Numbered from the stretch's first letter, positions 8,536 to 16,383 are shown. The stretch: DNA of 26,363 bases from an uncultured Oscillospiraceae bacterium (GCA_900552115.1 URYP01000021.1:1-26363); one strand, 5' to 3'. Notes: generated by a model not told the origin, from the letters alone. Program-made: numbers and translations.

Positions 8536-8641
8536 CGGTTGTTACAAACCTGTTATTTTTTTCGTATATTTTACCACATTGACGCAAAATGGCCATATGC
8601 GTCTATACAAATAGTCTTTACCATTTACTATATGATCCGAT

Positions 8642-8670
8642 TTGATTTTTTTGACAAAAATCGGTATACT
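8642..8670 (+). promoter_or_regulatory. Promoter of apbE
   Basis: TTGATT (8642-8647), a 17-base spacer and TATACT (8665-8670) precede apbE by 30 bases. A perfect TTGACA at 8651-8656 is only eight bases from this -10 and is therefore not the -35. The 8431-8699 gap holds this promoter and the divergent one at 8507-8535, and nothing else I can identify. Confidence 0.6.
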
Positions 8671-8699
8671 GTTTTTACCAAATGGAGGAGGGTGTTGTC

Positions 8700-9689
8700 A
8701 TGGGCTTTTATCGAAATCGGCCGGCCGCCGCCGCGGTTCTGGCGGCCCTGTTGCTGTCGGGATGCCGCGCCGGAGCGGATAAGCCCGTAATGACCAAAAC
8801 GGTAGTTGCCCTGAATACGACAGTTGTTTTATCTATTTATGATGATGATGCGGACGAAGGACTTCTGGAAGATTGTGTGCGGGAGATTACGCGTTATGAA
8901 AATCTGTTCAGCCGCACTCTGCCGGGCAGCGATATATCCCGCATTAACGCTGCCGGGGGAGAGTGGGTGACCGTTTCCTCCGATACGCTGGCCCTTATCC
9001 GGGAGTCGGTGCGCGTCAGTGAAATGAGCGGTGGGGCATTCGATATCACAGTGGAACCGCTGAGCTCCCTGTGGAATTTCACCGGGGATCATCCTCGGGT
9101 GCCGGCGGATGCGGCTATTGCCGATGCTGTCGCGCATATCGGATGCGAGCGGATAAACATACAGGGTGACCGGGTGCGGTTGGCGGATCCGGAAGCCGGC
9201 ATCGATTTGGGCGGCGCCGCCAAGGGCTACATTGCGGACCGGCTGCGGGAATATTTGGAAGAAAATGGCGTTAAGAGCGCACTGATCAATCTGGGCGGCA
9301 ATGTTTTGGCGATAGGCGGTAAGAATGGCGGAGACTTTTCCATCGGCATTCGCGATCCCGCCGGGGATGAAAGCCTCGCGGCCACCGTGCGGGTGCAGAA
9401 CCGGTCGGTGGTCACATCCGGCAGCTATGAAAGGGGCTTTACACAGGGCGGCGTCTGGTATCATCATATCCTGGACCCGTCCACCGGCCGGCCGGTGAAC
9501 AATGGGCTGGCGTCCGTTACGATTCTCAGTGAGAATTCGGTGCTGGGGGATATGCTCTCCACCGCCTGTTTTGTGCTGGGGAGGGAAAAGGGCATGCAGC
9601 TAGTTGAAGACATACCGGAAGCGGAAGCCCTGTTTATTGATACGGAAGGCGGTCAATACCGCAGCAGCGGATTCCCACAGGCTTCTTAA
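8700..9689 (+). CDS. apbE: ApbE lipoprotein, FAD:protein FMN transferase
   Basis: ApbE attaches FMN from FAD to Thr/Ser of membrane redox proteins such as RnfG, RnfD and NqrB/C, on the outer face of the membrane. The 329-residue protein begins with a lipoprotein signal ending in LLLSGC (C22). Family motifs follow: FDITVEPLSSLW, IDLGGAAKGYIADRL, INLGGNVLAIGG, TSGSYERGF, HHILDPSTGRPVNNGL, and the metal-site Asp in LGDMLSTACFVLG. I chose ATG 8700 because GGAGGAGGG is seven bases upstream; ATG 8682 overlaps that site. It converges on the Rnf-like operon and shares a terminator with it. The Rnf-like proteins next door seem to lack a good ApbE target sequon, so its client is probably encoded elsewhere. 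Confidence 0.92.
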   Translation: MGFYRNRPAAAAVLAALLLSGCRAGADKPVMTKTVVALNTTVVLSIYDDDADEGLLEDCVREITRYENLFSRTLPGSDISRINAAGGEWVTVSSDTLALIRESVRVSEMSGGAFDITVEPLSSLWNFTGDHPRVPADAAIADAVAHIGCERINIQGDRVRLADPEAGIDLGGAAKGYIADRLREYLEENGVKSALINLGGNVLAIGGKNGGDFSIGIRDPAGDESLAATVRVQNRSVVTSGSYERGFTQGGVWYHHILDPSTGRPVNNGLASVTILSENSVLGDMLSTACFVLGREKGMQLVEDIPEAEALFIDTEGGQYRSSGFPQAS

Positions 9690-9702
9690 TGAATGGCGGC
9701 AC

Positions 9703-9744
9703 ATAAATCCCCCCGGATGGCCTAAGCCTTCCGGGGGGATTTAT
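9703..9744. terminator. Bidirectional terminator between apbE and the Rnf-like operon
   Basis: A perfect 15-base inverted repeat (ATAAATCCCCCCGGA, 9703-9717, and its complement, 9730-9744) continues inward as a GGC/GCC stem around a CTAA loop. A/T-rich flanks on both sides suit termination of both convergent transcripts. Confidence 0.85.
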
Positions 9745-9749
9745 TGATT

Positions 9750-10619
9750 TTATTCCGCATGGTCTTCAGGTGCCTTTGACGTGTGAGATGAAAAAATCAG
9801 CCATTTACTGAAAATGTAATTCAGGATCAGTACCACCACGTTCATGGCCACCTTGGACAACCCGCCGCCTATATGGGCGATATCGACCATCAGCCACATG
9901 CCCAGCTCATCGATGCCGAAGGACAGCAGCCTGGCGGCAAAAAACATCAGCACTTCCAGGAAAAACTGACTCATCCGCTCGTTGTGGCTCTGGAAAACGA
10001 ACAGTTTATTGGTGACATACGCCACCAACACCGACAAAATCCAGGCGACGCCATTGGCAATCAGCGTGGGGATATCCAGCAAATTGAAGCAGAACTGGAA
10101 GGATACGATGTTGACGACCGTTGTAATGGCGCCGAATACCACGTAAAGGACCGTTTCGCGGTTTACCAGCGATGGCCAGCGCTCCCATGCCCACTGGCCG
10201 AGAAAGAGGAAAACGGACACGAAACCGCCGCTGCCGACGCACCATAAAAAATCGGACATGGACGGCTGCCGATAGGGAAGCACAAATTGCAGCACCTCCA
10301 GCGCCACCGCGAGAATGACGACGCTGGCCAGCCCGCCGACCAGTGCGGAACGACGGTTGGTTCCTTTAATGAGCAATATGGACCAGATTAGCAGCGCCAG
10401 GGTCATAAAGAACAGCAATTTGAGCAGCAGCGGCGCCCATTCGATTAAAAAAGAGCCTTCACCGATAATGACAGCCACCGTGTGGCGGGTTATATTCAGC
10501 AGCTCCCGCTGAAAAAGCATGACCTGTTCACCGGACATCAGGGTGAAAATCAGGGAGCCGACCACAGCAAGAACGGTCAATACCCGCAGCGTTGTTTCCA
10601 TAGGGGTACATCTCTTCAT
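9750..10619 (-). CDS. VanZ-like/GtrA-like fusion membrane protein
   Basis: This 289-residue membrane protein appears to join two families. Residues about 55-150 resemble VanZ (PF04892), ending with the typical ALEVLQFVLPYRQPSMSDF and a glycine-rich helix. Residues about 158-285 are a four-helix GtrA domain (PF04138): VLYVVFGAITTVVNIVSF, then AWILSVLVAYVTNKLFVF, then the final LNYIFSKWLIF. GtrA proteins are thought to help move lipid-linked sugars across the membrane; VanZ proteins alter teicoplanin susceptibility by unknown means. Its start overlaps the amidohydrolase stop as ATGA, with AGGAG upstream, so it is coupled as the last gene of the Rnf-like operon. The GtrA half is clear; the VanZ half is likely but weaker. 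Confidence 0.72.
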   Translation of the reverse strand: MKRCTPMETTLRVLTVLAVVGSLIFTLMSGEQVMLFQRELLNITRHTVAVIIGEGSFLIEWAPLLLKLLFFMTLALLIWSILLIKGTNRRSALVGGLASVVILAVALEVLQFVLPYRQPSMSDFLWCVGSGGFVSVFLFLGQWAWERWPSLVNRETVLYVVFGAITTVVNIVSFQFCFNLLDIPTLIANGVAWILSVLVAYVTNKLFVFQSHNERMSQFFLEVLMFFAARLLSFGIDELGMWLMVDIAHIGGGLSKVAMNVVVLILNYIFSKWLIFSSHTSKAPEDHAE

Positions 10620-11458
10620 GATAGCGTCACTCCTAAAATGCGGGCGGCGTTGCCGCCCATAATCGCAGCGGTTTCTGCCCCGGTAAAGCGATGGGAGGAA
10701 AGAAAATCGCGGGTAATCCGCAGCGTCTGTTCCTGGTCGGCCCAGGGAGAATCCGTGCCAAACAGAACCCGATCGGTACCATTTTCACGAATCAATGCCG
10801 CAAACAGGTCATGCTGGTCGGGATGATTGGGCAGGCAGTAACAGGTATCCAATACAACGTCCATATCCCTCAGGTGGGCCAGCACATCCTCCCACATCCG
10901 ATAGCCGCCCATATGCGCCAGGATCATGTTGGCGTCCGGCACCGCCTGCCGCAGGCGGCAAACCCGTTCGGGCGTACAATGGAACGGCGGGGGCTTGCCG
11001 ATATCCGCGCCCGCGTGGAACACAACCCATAAGCCGTTTTCGGCAGCCGCCCGCACGACGTTTATCGTCGGTTCTTCATCCACATAGCAGTCCTGATATT
11101 CTGGATGAAGTTTGATGCCCTTCAGCCCCAGCTCCCGAATGCGGAACACTTCGGCCTGCGCATCCGGGTTTTCCGGGTGTACGCTGCCAAAGGAGCGCAG
11201 CCCCGGCCGCTTATCCGTGGCGGCGGCAAAGTCGTTAAGGGTATGGGAGGGCTTGGCGGAGGTAGCGATCGGCAGGACCAGGCTGATATCGATGCCGGCC
11301 CTTTGGGAAGAAGCGGCCAGCCCCTCCACCGTCGCGTCAGTGTGTGCCTGCGCGTCGCCGTAGATGTGGGCGTATCGCCGCGCGTTGTCGGTCAGGGATT
11401 TCAGCGCGCCGGCCGCAATTTTGGACGGGAAGGCATGGGCGTGTGCGTCGATTATCAT
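10616..11458 (-). CDS. Amidohydrolase-2 family metal-dependent hydrolase
   Basis: This 280-residue TIM-barrel hydrolase is of the amidohydrolase_2 type (PF04909). Metal and active-site motifs occur in order: HAH at H6/H8, IKLHPEYQD, VVFHAGAD, ILAHMGGY and FGTDSPW with the catalytic Asp. Members include decarboxylases and lactonases, and the substrate cannot be told from sequence. No signal peptide is visible, so it is cytoplasmic. AGGAGG is eight bases before the ATG. It begins 12 bases after rnfA and overlaps the VanZ/GtrA gene by four, so it belongs to the same transcript. This is not a usual partner of Rnf genes. Confidence 0.8.
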   Translation of the reverse strand: MIIDAHAHAFPSKIAAGALKSLTDNARRYAHIYGDAQAHTDATVEGLAASSQRAGIDISLVLPIATSAKPSHTLNDFAAATDKRPGLRSFGSVHPENPDAQAEVFRIRELGLKGIKLHPEYQDCYVDEEPTINVVRAAAENGLWVVFHAGADIGKPPPFHCTPERVCRLRQAVPDANMILAHMGGYRMWEDVLAHLRDMDVVLDTCYCLPNHPDQHDLFAALIRENGTDRVLFGTDSPWADQEQTLRITRDFLSSHRFTGAETAAIMGGNAARILGVTLS

Positions 11459-11470
11459 AAAACAGTCCTC

Positions 11471-12055
11471 CTAAACAAAAGAAACGCTGCCGGAAAACCC
11501 CATCAGGGCCAGTGCCAGAATTCCCATGTACAGCAGCGAGGCCGGCAAGCCCCGGAACGCGTCGGGCATATCCGGATGATCCGCCCGCCGGTTTCCCTCG
11601 GCCAGGACCAAAACCAGCAGGACAAACCCCACGCTGGCGCCGATTCCAAGCCCCACTGCTCCCCAAAAAGTGGCGAAAAACTGGTGGTTAATAATCAGCG
11701 CCACACCGATAACCACATTGTTGAAAGCAGCCAGCGGGAGCAAATGCCCGATTCGCCGCGACAAGCGCACGCTTTTTTTCACCAGCCCATAGGCGAACAG
11801 GTACAGGAGCGAGACGATGACCACCATCATCAGCGGTCGGAACAGCTTGGACAGATAGGATGTGCCAATCGCCAAGTCCAGCGGATAGGCGATGGCAACG
11901 GTCAGAAGGGTAAAAAAGGTGAGCAGACCGCCGAATGGCAGGATATCCGCCGGGCGCCTCACAATCCGCATCATCATGGAGCTGCCGAACCCAGTCGTCA
12001 GCACCAGATTTTGAATAAAAGCCGCAGCCAGCAGGTAAATAAGCATATCGCTCAT
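11471..12055 (-). CDS. RnfA-like membrane subunit, cysteine-free
   Basis: This 194-residue, six-helix protein is of the RnfA/NqrE family. Its family stretches are clear: HLLPLAAFNNVVIGVAL, GLGIGASVGFVLLVLVLAE and PDAFRGLPASLLYMGILALALMGFSG. Normal RnfA has two Cys, in a GICP motif and in TTNCAVLGVAL, that help hold a [2Fe-2S] cluster inside the membrane. Here these are S26 (in GFGSSMM) and N113 (in FNNVVIG), and the whole protein has no Cys. It overlaps rnfE by four bases (ATGA). Electron transfer by the normal route seems impossible, so a standard RnfA call should be avoided. Confidence 0.82.
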   Translation of the reverse strand: MSDMLIYLLAAAFIQNLVLTTGFGSSMMMRIVRRPADILPFGGLLTFFTLLTVAIAYPLDLAIGTSYLSKLFRPLMMVVIVSLLYLFAYGLVKKSVRLSRRIGHLLPLAAFNNVVIGVALIINHQFFATFWGAVGLGIGASVGFVLLVLVLAEGNRRADHPDMPDAFRGLPASLLYMGILALALMGFSGSVSFV

Positions 12056-12672
12056 AGGCCGGCCTCCTCACGGCGGCGAAGCAGCCGATTTTTAATATAC
12101 TGCAGCAGTGCCGCCATAAATCCGAGCAGTAAGAATGCCGCAAAAGGGAGAGCTCCGGAAGGGAACCGTACCCGAAGAGGCAGAGGAATGCCCCACAGTG
12201 TACCGTAGGCGGATAGTTCGCGCAGGGAGGAGACCAAGCAGATAACCAGACCAAAACCCAGCGAGGAACCAATAGCGTCCACAGCGGCCATTAGCGGCCG
12301 GGTGCCGGCTGAAAAACCGCCGGCGTGGTAAGTGAAAATGGTGCTGACCACCATCAGAGGCAAAAACAGATAGAGGGCGGCGTAAATTTCCGGGGCGATG
12401 AGGCGACTGACGACCGCCGCAGCCCCTGTCATCATCAGCATCGCCGCTACCGTATATACTGGGGGATGCAGCCATTTGGGGATGCGGTCGCCGACACCGG
12501 CCATGAACAGACAGGAGGGCAGCAGTACAGCCATGGTGCAAAGCGTAAGGGCAACGCCGTATTTCAGCGTTACCCCTCCCGCAATAATCGGACACAACCC
12601 CACAGCCTTGACGAGGACAATATTATTGGTGAGAAAAGTGGAGGTGAATATGGGGCGGAGCTGATGATTCAT
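12052..12672 (-). CDS. RnfE-like membrane subunit, one of two cluster Cys lost
   Basis: This 206-residue membrane protein is of the RnfE/NqrD family. TNNIVLVKAVGLCPIIAGGV near residues 15-34 keeps the first cluster Cys (C27). The second, normally in VVNCI, is replaced: LPLMVVSTIF has T111. AVDAIGSSLGFGLVICLVSSLRE is typical of the family. Normal RnfE ends soon after the last helix; this one has a short basic tail (KNRLLRRREEAGL). Its start overlaps rnfD by four bases and its end overlaps rnfA by four. In canonical operons rnfG lies between rnfD and rnfE; here there is no room for it. Confidence 0.82.
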   Translation of the reverse strand: MNHQLRPIFTSTFLTNNIVLVKAVGLCPIIAGGVTLKYGVALTLCTMAVLLPSCLFMAGVGDRIPKWLHPPVYTVAAMLMMTGAAAVVSRLIAPEIYAALYLFLPLMVVSTIFTYHAGGFSAGTRPLMAAVDAIGSSLGFGLVICLVSSLRELSAYGTLWGIPLPLRVRFPSGALPFAAFLLLGFMAALLQYIKNRLLRRREEAGL

Positions 12673-13652
12673 GCGGATCCTCCTTTCCGTCCCGCTGTAA
12701 TACGGTACACGAACTTCCAGCAGAATCGGTCGATGACGGGGGAGAAAGCGTTCATAAGCAGAATAGCAAAGCAGGCTCCCTCTTCAAAGCGGCCGAAGGT
12801 GCGCAGCAGCATGACGAGCACCCCGCCGCCGATACCGTATACGATGCGGCCCAGCCATCCGCGTGGCGCCGTAGTGGCGGCCGGGAGCAGAAAAATGCCG
12901 GAAAACAATAAATAGCCGGAGCATAGCTCCGCTAAAATGACGGTCCATCCGCCGCCGTCTACGCGGGGAAACAATAGGGCGAAAACCGCGCAGGTCAGCA
13001 GATACGGAAGCGTGATAAGGGGAGACGTTACCCGGCGCATGAAAAGCACGGCGGCACAGGCCAGCAGCAGGATAGCCGCCGTTGCCCCAACGGGACCGGG
13101 TATCTGCCCGAGAAGCCAGGCCGGCGGCGTATAAGCGGGAGCGGTACCGGAGGCCAAAAGTGCGGCTGGCGACGTTTCCGTAGCGATAGCCGCTGCCTGT
13201 CCCAGTGGAAGGGGCTGGGACAGGCCAGGCGTGGGATAGGTAAACACATACGTGGGAAAGCACTGTGTTATGACGGCCATAGCCGCTGCCGCCGGATGAA
13301 ACGGCTCGTGACCACGCCCGCCGAAAGGCATTTTGACAACCAGAACAGCAAAAGCGGCGGCCAAAACCGGCAGCCAATAGGGAGACAGCGGCGACATCAA
13401 CAGTCCAACCAGCGCACCGGTAACCGTGGCGGAACCATCCGCCAGCGTCGGCCGCCGCATCAGCATACAGGCAAACAGTTCACAGAGGTTGGCGGCGGCG
13501 ATGCCGGCTACCAGCAGCAGAACCGGCCGGAAGCCATAATAAACCGCAGAAAAAGCGGACAGGGGCAACAGGACAAGCGCCATCGTCCATTCCCGGGAAC
13601 CGGTACGCTCCACATGACGCAGAAAGGGGGCGGGCGTTGCTTTAAGAGCCAT
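12669..13652 (-). CDS. RnfD-like membrane subunit with degraded flavinylation sequon
   Basis: This 327-residue membrane protein is of the RnfD/NqrB family with about nine or ten helices. Family landmarks include ADGSATVTGALVGLLMSP, the FGGRGHEPFHPA loop (canonical FGGxGxNxFNPA) and GQIPGPVGATAA (canonical GNIPGSIGETSA). Between the last two, where ApbE normally attaches FMN to the final Thr of a D-x-x-[ST]-G-A-T motif, this protein reads ATETSPAALL (T158-S161). The Asp and Gly-Ala are gone, though a terminal Ser remains. It overlaps rnfC by 11 bases and rnfE by four, so it is strongly coupled. Confidence 0.82.
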   Translation of the reverse strand: MALKATPAPFLRHVERTGSREWTMALVLLPLSAFSAVYYGFRPVLLLVAGIAAANLCELFACMLMRRPTLADGSATVTGALVGLLMSPLSPYWLPVLAAAFAVLVVKMPFGGRGHEPFHPAAAAMAVITQCFPTYVFTYPTPGLSQPLPLGQAAAIATETSPAALLASGTAPAYTPPAWLLGQIPGPVGATAAILLLACAAVLFMRRVTSPLITLPYLLTCAVFALLFPRVDGGGWTVILAELCSGYLLFSGIFLLPAATTAPRGWLGRIVYGIGGGVLVMLLRTFGRFEEGACFAILLMNAFSPVIDRFCWKFVYRITAGRKGGSA

Positions 13653-14895
13653 CTGTATCCCCCCAGTTTACTAAAATGCGTCCGCCGGCCTCGGTCGCTT
13701 CGCCTACCAAGGCTGCGATATCTCTTCCGGCAGGACAGACGTAGGAGCAGGCGCCGCATCCGTCGCACTGTTCCGGATGCAGGGGAAGAAGCCGGTCGAA
13801 ATGCATGCTTTCCACCTGCCGCGCGATTTCGCCGGGCATGAGCCGGGCGTGGCATACAGAAACGCATTGTCCGCATCCCAGGCAGGGCTGTGAGCGGGAC
13901 GGCGCTTCTTTCATTGCCAGCAGACAGGTTACGCCGGGGAGGATGGGCAGCCCGGCGGAGGGAATGGCGACGCCGGTCAGAGCATCCCCCATGATGACCT
14001 GAGCGGGATTGCAGCTAAGGCCGCAGAAGCGGAGCAGCTCGCCGGCGGGTGTGCCGAAGGGCGCCCGTATGTTTTGCGGGTGTTCCACCGCGTCGCCGGA
14101 TACGGTTATCACGACGCTGTTGTGGTTTTCCCGCAGAGTCACGGCACGGTGGAGCGCCAGACAGGCCTGTGCGCCGATGACGCCGGTGCGAATATCGCTG
14201 CCGGCGTTGACGAGTGTGGTGACGGGATAGGATTTCGGCACGGAAAACAAGCGGCCGTTAAGTACATCGGGCAGTTTCCGCAGGGCTTTGCGGGATGCCT
14301 GGACGGCTATGTGTGACCCGGCGGCGCCCACGGTCTGCGAAGCCAGCCACAAACCGTTGTTGATCTGTTCGCCGGCAGAACGCAGCAAAGCCCATGCGCT
14401 GCTGGCGTATGGTTCGGCTTCCACGGCGTCGGCCACCAGGAAGTGGCAGCCTTCCTGCTGCCAGGACTCCAGCTTCTGAAACAGGGGGACGCCGTCGGTT
14501 TCGTCGATAATCCCGGCGGCTTTGGCGGCGGCCAGAACCTGCGCCGGCGTAGGCGCCAGCCGTTTATCGGATTCCGGTCGGGGCGTGGGCAGAATGGCGG
14601 GACGAATCACGGCGCAGGTCAAAGTCCCATATAATGGATGGGAAAGCTCCCGCAGTCCGTTAAACACGCCGTCTACCGTGGATTTGACGGGCAGCGGATC
14701 GTCCTCATCCGGCATGGTCAGCAAATCTCCCTGTGTGACCGCCTCGCCGGGAGAAAACCGGCAGGTAAGGGTCCGGCCCGCGTACGACAGCGGCAGATAG
14801 ACCCGCTGGATTTGCTGGAACAGCGCCATATCGGCCGAAGCGGCCGGTTCTTTATAGGTAGGAAGAAATAGCCTGCGGGGAAAGCCCCATGCCAT
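13642..14895 (-). CDS. RnfC-like subunit with two [4Fe-4S] motifs
   Basis: RnfC is normally the peripheral NADH/FMN subunit. This 417-residue version keeps the N-terminal barrel-sandwich region, the SLBB-like domain (VTVSGDAV, then FGTPAGELLRFCG), and two complete cluster motifs: CLGCGQCVSVC (C338-C348) and CDGCGACSYVC (C377-C387). The flavin/NADH core is eroded. Canonical GxGGAGFPTxxK is replaced by IIDETDGVPLFQKL, and NGxECEPY by ADAVEAEPY. The start is uncertain. ATG 14895 gives the family-typical N-terminus (AWGFPRRLFLPTYKE); the frame stays open to 14976 and includes a possible GTG. It is the first gene of the operon, divergent from the MecA-like gene. Confidence 0.82.
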   Translation of the reverse strand: MAWGFPRRLFLPTYKEPAASADMALFQQIQRVYLPLSYAGRTLTCRFSPGEAVTQGDLLTMPDEDDPLPVKSTVDGVFNGLRELSHPLYGTLTCAVIRPAILPTPRPESDKRLAPTPAQVLAAAKAAGIIDETDGVPLFQKLESWQQEGCHFLVADAVEAEPYASSAWALLRSAGEQINNGLWLASQTVGAAGSHIAVQASRKALRKLPDVLNGRLFSVPKSYPVTTLVNAGSDIRTGVIGAQACLALHRAVTLRENHNSVVITVSGDAVEHPQNIRAPFGTPAGELLRFCGLSCNPAQVIMGDALTGVAIPSAGLPILPGVTCLLAMKEAPSRSQPCLGCGQCVSVCHARLMPGEIARQVESMHFDRLLPLHPEQCDGCGACSYVCPAGRDIAALVGEATEAGGRILVNWGDTDGS

Positions 14896-15020
14896 AAGCG
14901 TCACATCTTTCCGGGCGCCCAGTTTTCTCCTATTGAAAAGGAGCGGCGCAGCGATTATCATAGATTCATAATACAATAAATCTCTATGGATTTTTTACAG
15001 ACCAAAGGAGGGGTTTGGCT

Positions 15021-15596
15021 GTGCACATGGAACGTTTAGGGAACGGCTGTCTGACCATTCTTCTGTCCGACCAGGAATTGTCGGGCATGGGCGTTAGTTT
15101 TGGCAGCCTGGATTATCAGGAGCCGGAAACCCGGCAGGCGCTTCAGTCACTGTTGACGGCGGCGCGGGAAGAGGCCGGGCTGCCGCCGGAAAAACACATG
15201 CTGGTGGAAGCGCTTCCTGTGGAGGACGGGTGCCTGCTGCTGATTACGCCCATGCCTCGCCGCCGCCAGATTCGGATGCGGCGAATGGAAAAACCGCGTG
15301 TGTTTTCCGTGGCCGACACCGATAACCTGCTGCGGCTGGCCGCCGGACTGCACAAAACGGTCGGTCATCTGCCGCCGCTGCTCGCCAGCTCGCTGTACCG
15401 CTTTGAAGGCGGCTATCGTCTGGTCATATATCCGTCCCGCACGCCGTCCCAGGTATGGCATCTGCTGTCCGAATTCGGGCAGGCGGCCGGAGAAGGGGAA
15501 ACAGCGGTGGCATTTACCGCGGAACACGGCACCGTCATCACAATCGGGGATGCGCTGGAGCGCCTGATGCAGGCGGTCGGTCAGCCGGCATTATAG
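15021..15596 (+). CDS. MecA-like adaptor protein
   Basis: This 191-residue cytoplasmic protein resembles the MecA/YpbH family (PF05389), adaptors that deliver substrates to ClpC. The N-terminal piece ERLGNGCLTILLSDQEL fits the MecA N-domain. The C-terminal part has the family pattern: DNLLRLAAGL, then SSLYRFEGGYRLVIYPSR, then LLSEFGQ. A central basic patch (PRRRQIRMRRMEKPR) replaces the acidic linker usual in MecA. I chose GTG 15021 because AAGGAGG is nine bases upstream; TTG 15015 is too close. It runs divergently from rnfC and converges on rpe with a six-base overlap. Family assignment is moderate because the similarity is low. Confidence 0.62.
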   Translation: MHMERLGNGCLTILLSDQELSGMGVSFGSLDYQEPETRQALQSLLTAAREEAGLPPEKHMLVEALPVEDGCLLLITPMPRRRQIRMRRMEKPRVFSVADTDNLLRLAAGLHKTVGHLPPLLASSLYRFEGGYRLVIYPSRTPSQVWHLLSEFGQAAGEGETAVAFTAEHGTVITIGDALERLMQAVGQPAL

Positions 15597-16235
15597 CCCG
15601 TGGAAAAAGGCCGCCAGCCCGGCCGGGTCGCTGTCCGTAAAAAATCCGCTGCCGACGACGGCCAGATCGGCTCCGGCGGCGGCGAGACGTGCGCCGTTCC
15701 CACGGCCGACGCCGCCGTCTACCTCGATGGATACCGGAAGGTTCCGGCGGTCGATTTCCCGGCGGATTGCGGAAACCTTGGGCAGCATCTCTTCACGGAA
15801 AGCCTGTCCGCCGAAGCCCGGCTCCACGGTCATCACCAGGATCTGGTCTGTCAGGGACAAAAAAGGATAAACGGCTTCAGGCGGGGTGTCCGGCTTTAAG
15901 GACAGCCCCGCTTTTTTTCCGTGTCTGCGGATGGTACGCAGCAGATCTTCGGTGTTTACATCGCTTTCCACATGAAACGTCAAGATATCCGACCCGGCTT
16001 TAATAAAATCATCAATCAGGCGATCGGGGGAACAAAGCATCAGGTGCGTATCAAAAGGAAGGGCGGTCAAGGGACGCAGGCATTTAATGACCGGAGGCCC
16101 AAAAGTGAGGTTGGGAACGAACGCCCCATCCATGACATCCAGATGCAGCCGGTCGGCGCCCGCCCGGATAACCCGTTCGACTTCATCCGCCAGCCGGGCA
16201 AAATCACAGGTCAAAATTGAAGGGCACAACAGCAT
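15591..16235 (-). CDS. rpe: Ribulose-phosphate 3-epimerase
   Basis: This 214-residue TIM-barrel enzyme interconverts ribulose 5-phosphate and xylulose 5-phosphate in the pentose phosphate pathway. Expected motifs are complete: PSILTCDF, HLDVMDGAFVPNLTFGP with H31 and D33, DTHLM with H64, MTVEPGFGGQ, and VDGGVG with the second catalytic Asp, then the phosphate site AVVGSGFF. ATG 16235 gives the normal family N-terminus (MLLCPSIL). A further ATG at 16247 has AAGGA touching it with no spacing. In many Firmicutes rpe sits beside rsgA and the prkC/prpC genes, but here it stands alone. Confidence 0.95.
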   Translation of the reverse strand: MLLCPSILTCDFARLADEVERVIRAGADRLHLDVMDGAFVPNLTFGPPVIKCLRPLTALPFDTHLMLCSPDRLIDDFIKAGSDILTFHVESDVNTEDLLRTIRRHGKKAGLSLKPDTPPEAVYPFLSLTDQILVMTVEPGFGGQAFREEMLPKVSAIRREIDRRNLPVSIEVDGGVGRGNGARLAAAGADLAVVGSGFFTDSDPAGLAAFFHGL

Positions 16236-16383
16236 ACTGGACACCATTCCTTAGCATAATTTTTGTAAGTCAGTGCTATTTTATCTTAAAAAGGGGGAAA
16301 GGTCAAGAGCGGCGCCATCCTGAGAGCAAAACGGAAGGCGGATAACAAATAGGCAAATTATCTATAAAATCGGCAGGGGACTA

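Noticed and set aside
8651..8670. TTGACA with TATACT as the apbE promoter
   Set aside because: The spacing is only eight bases; TTGATT at 8642 has the correct 17.
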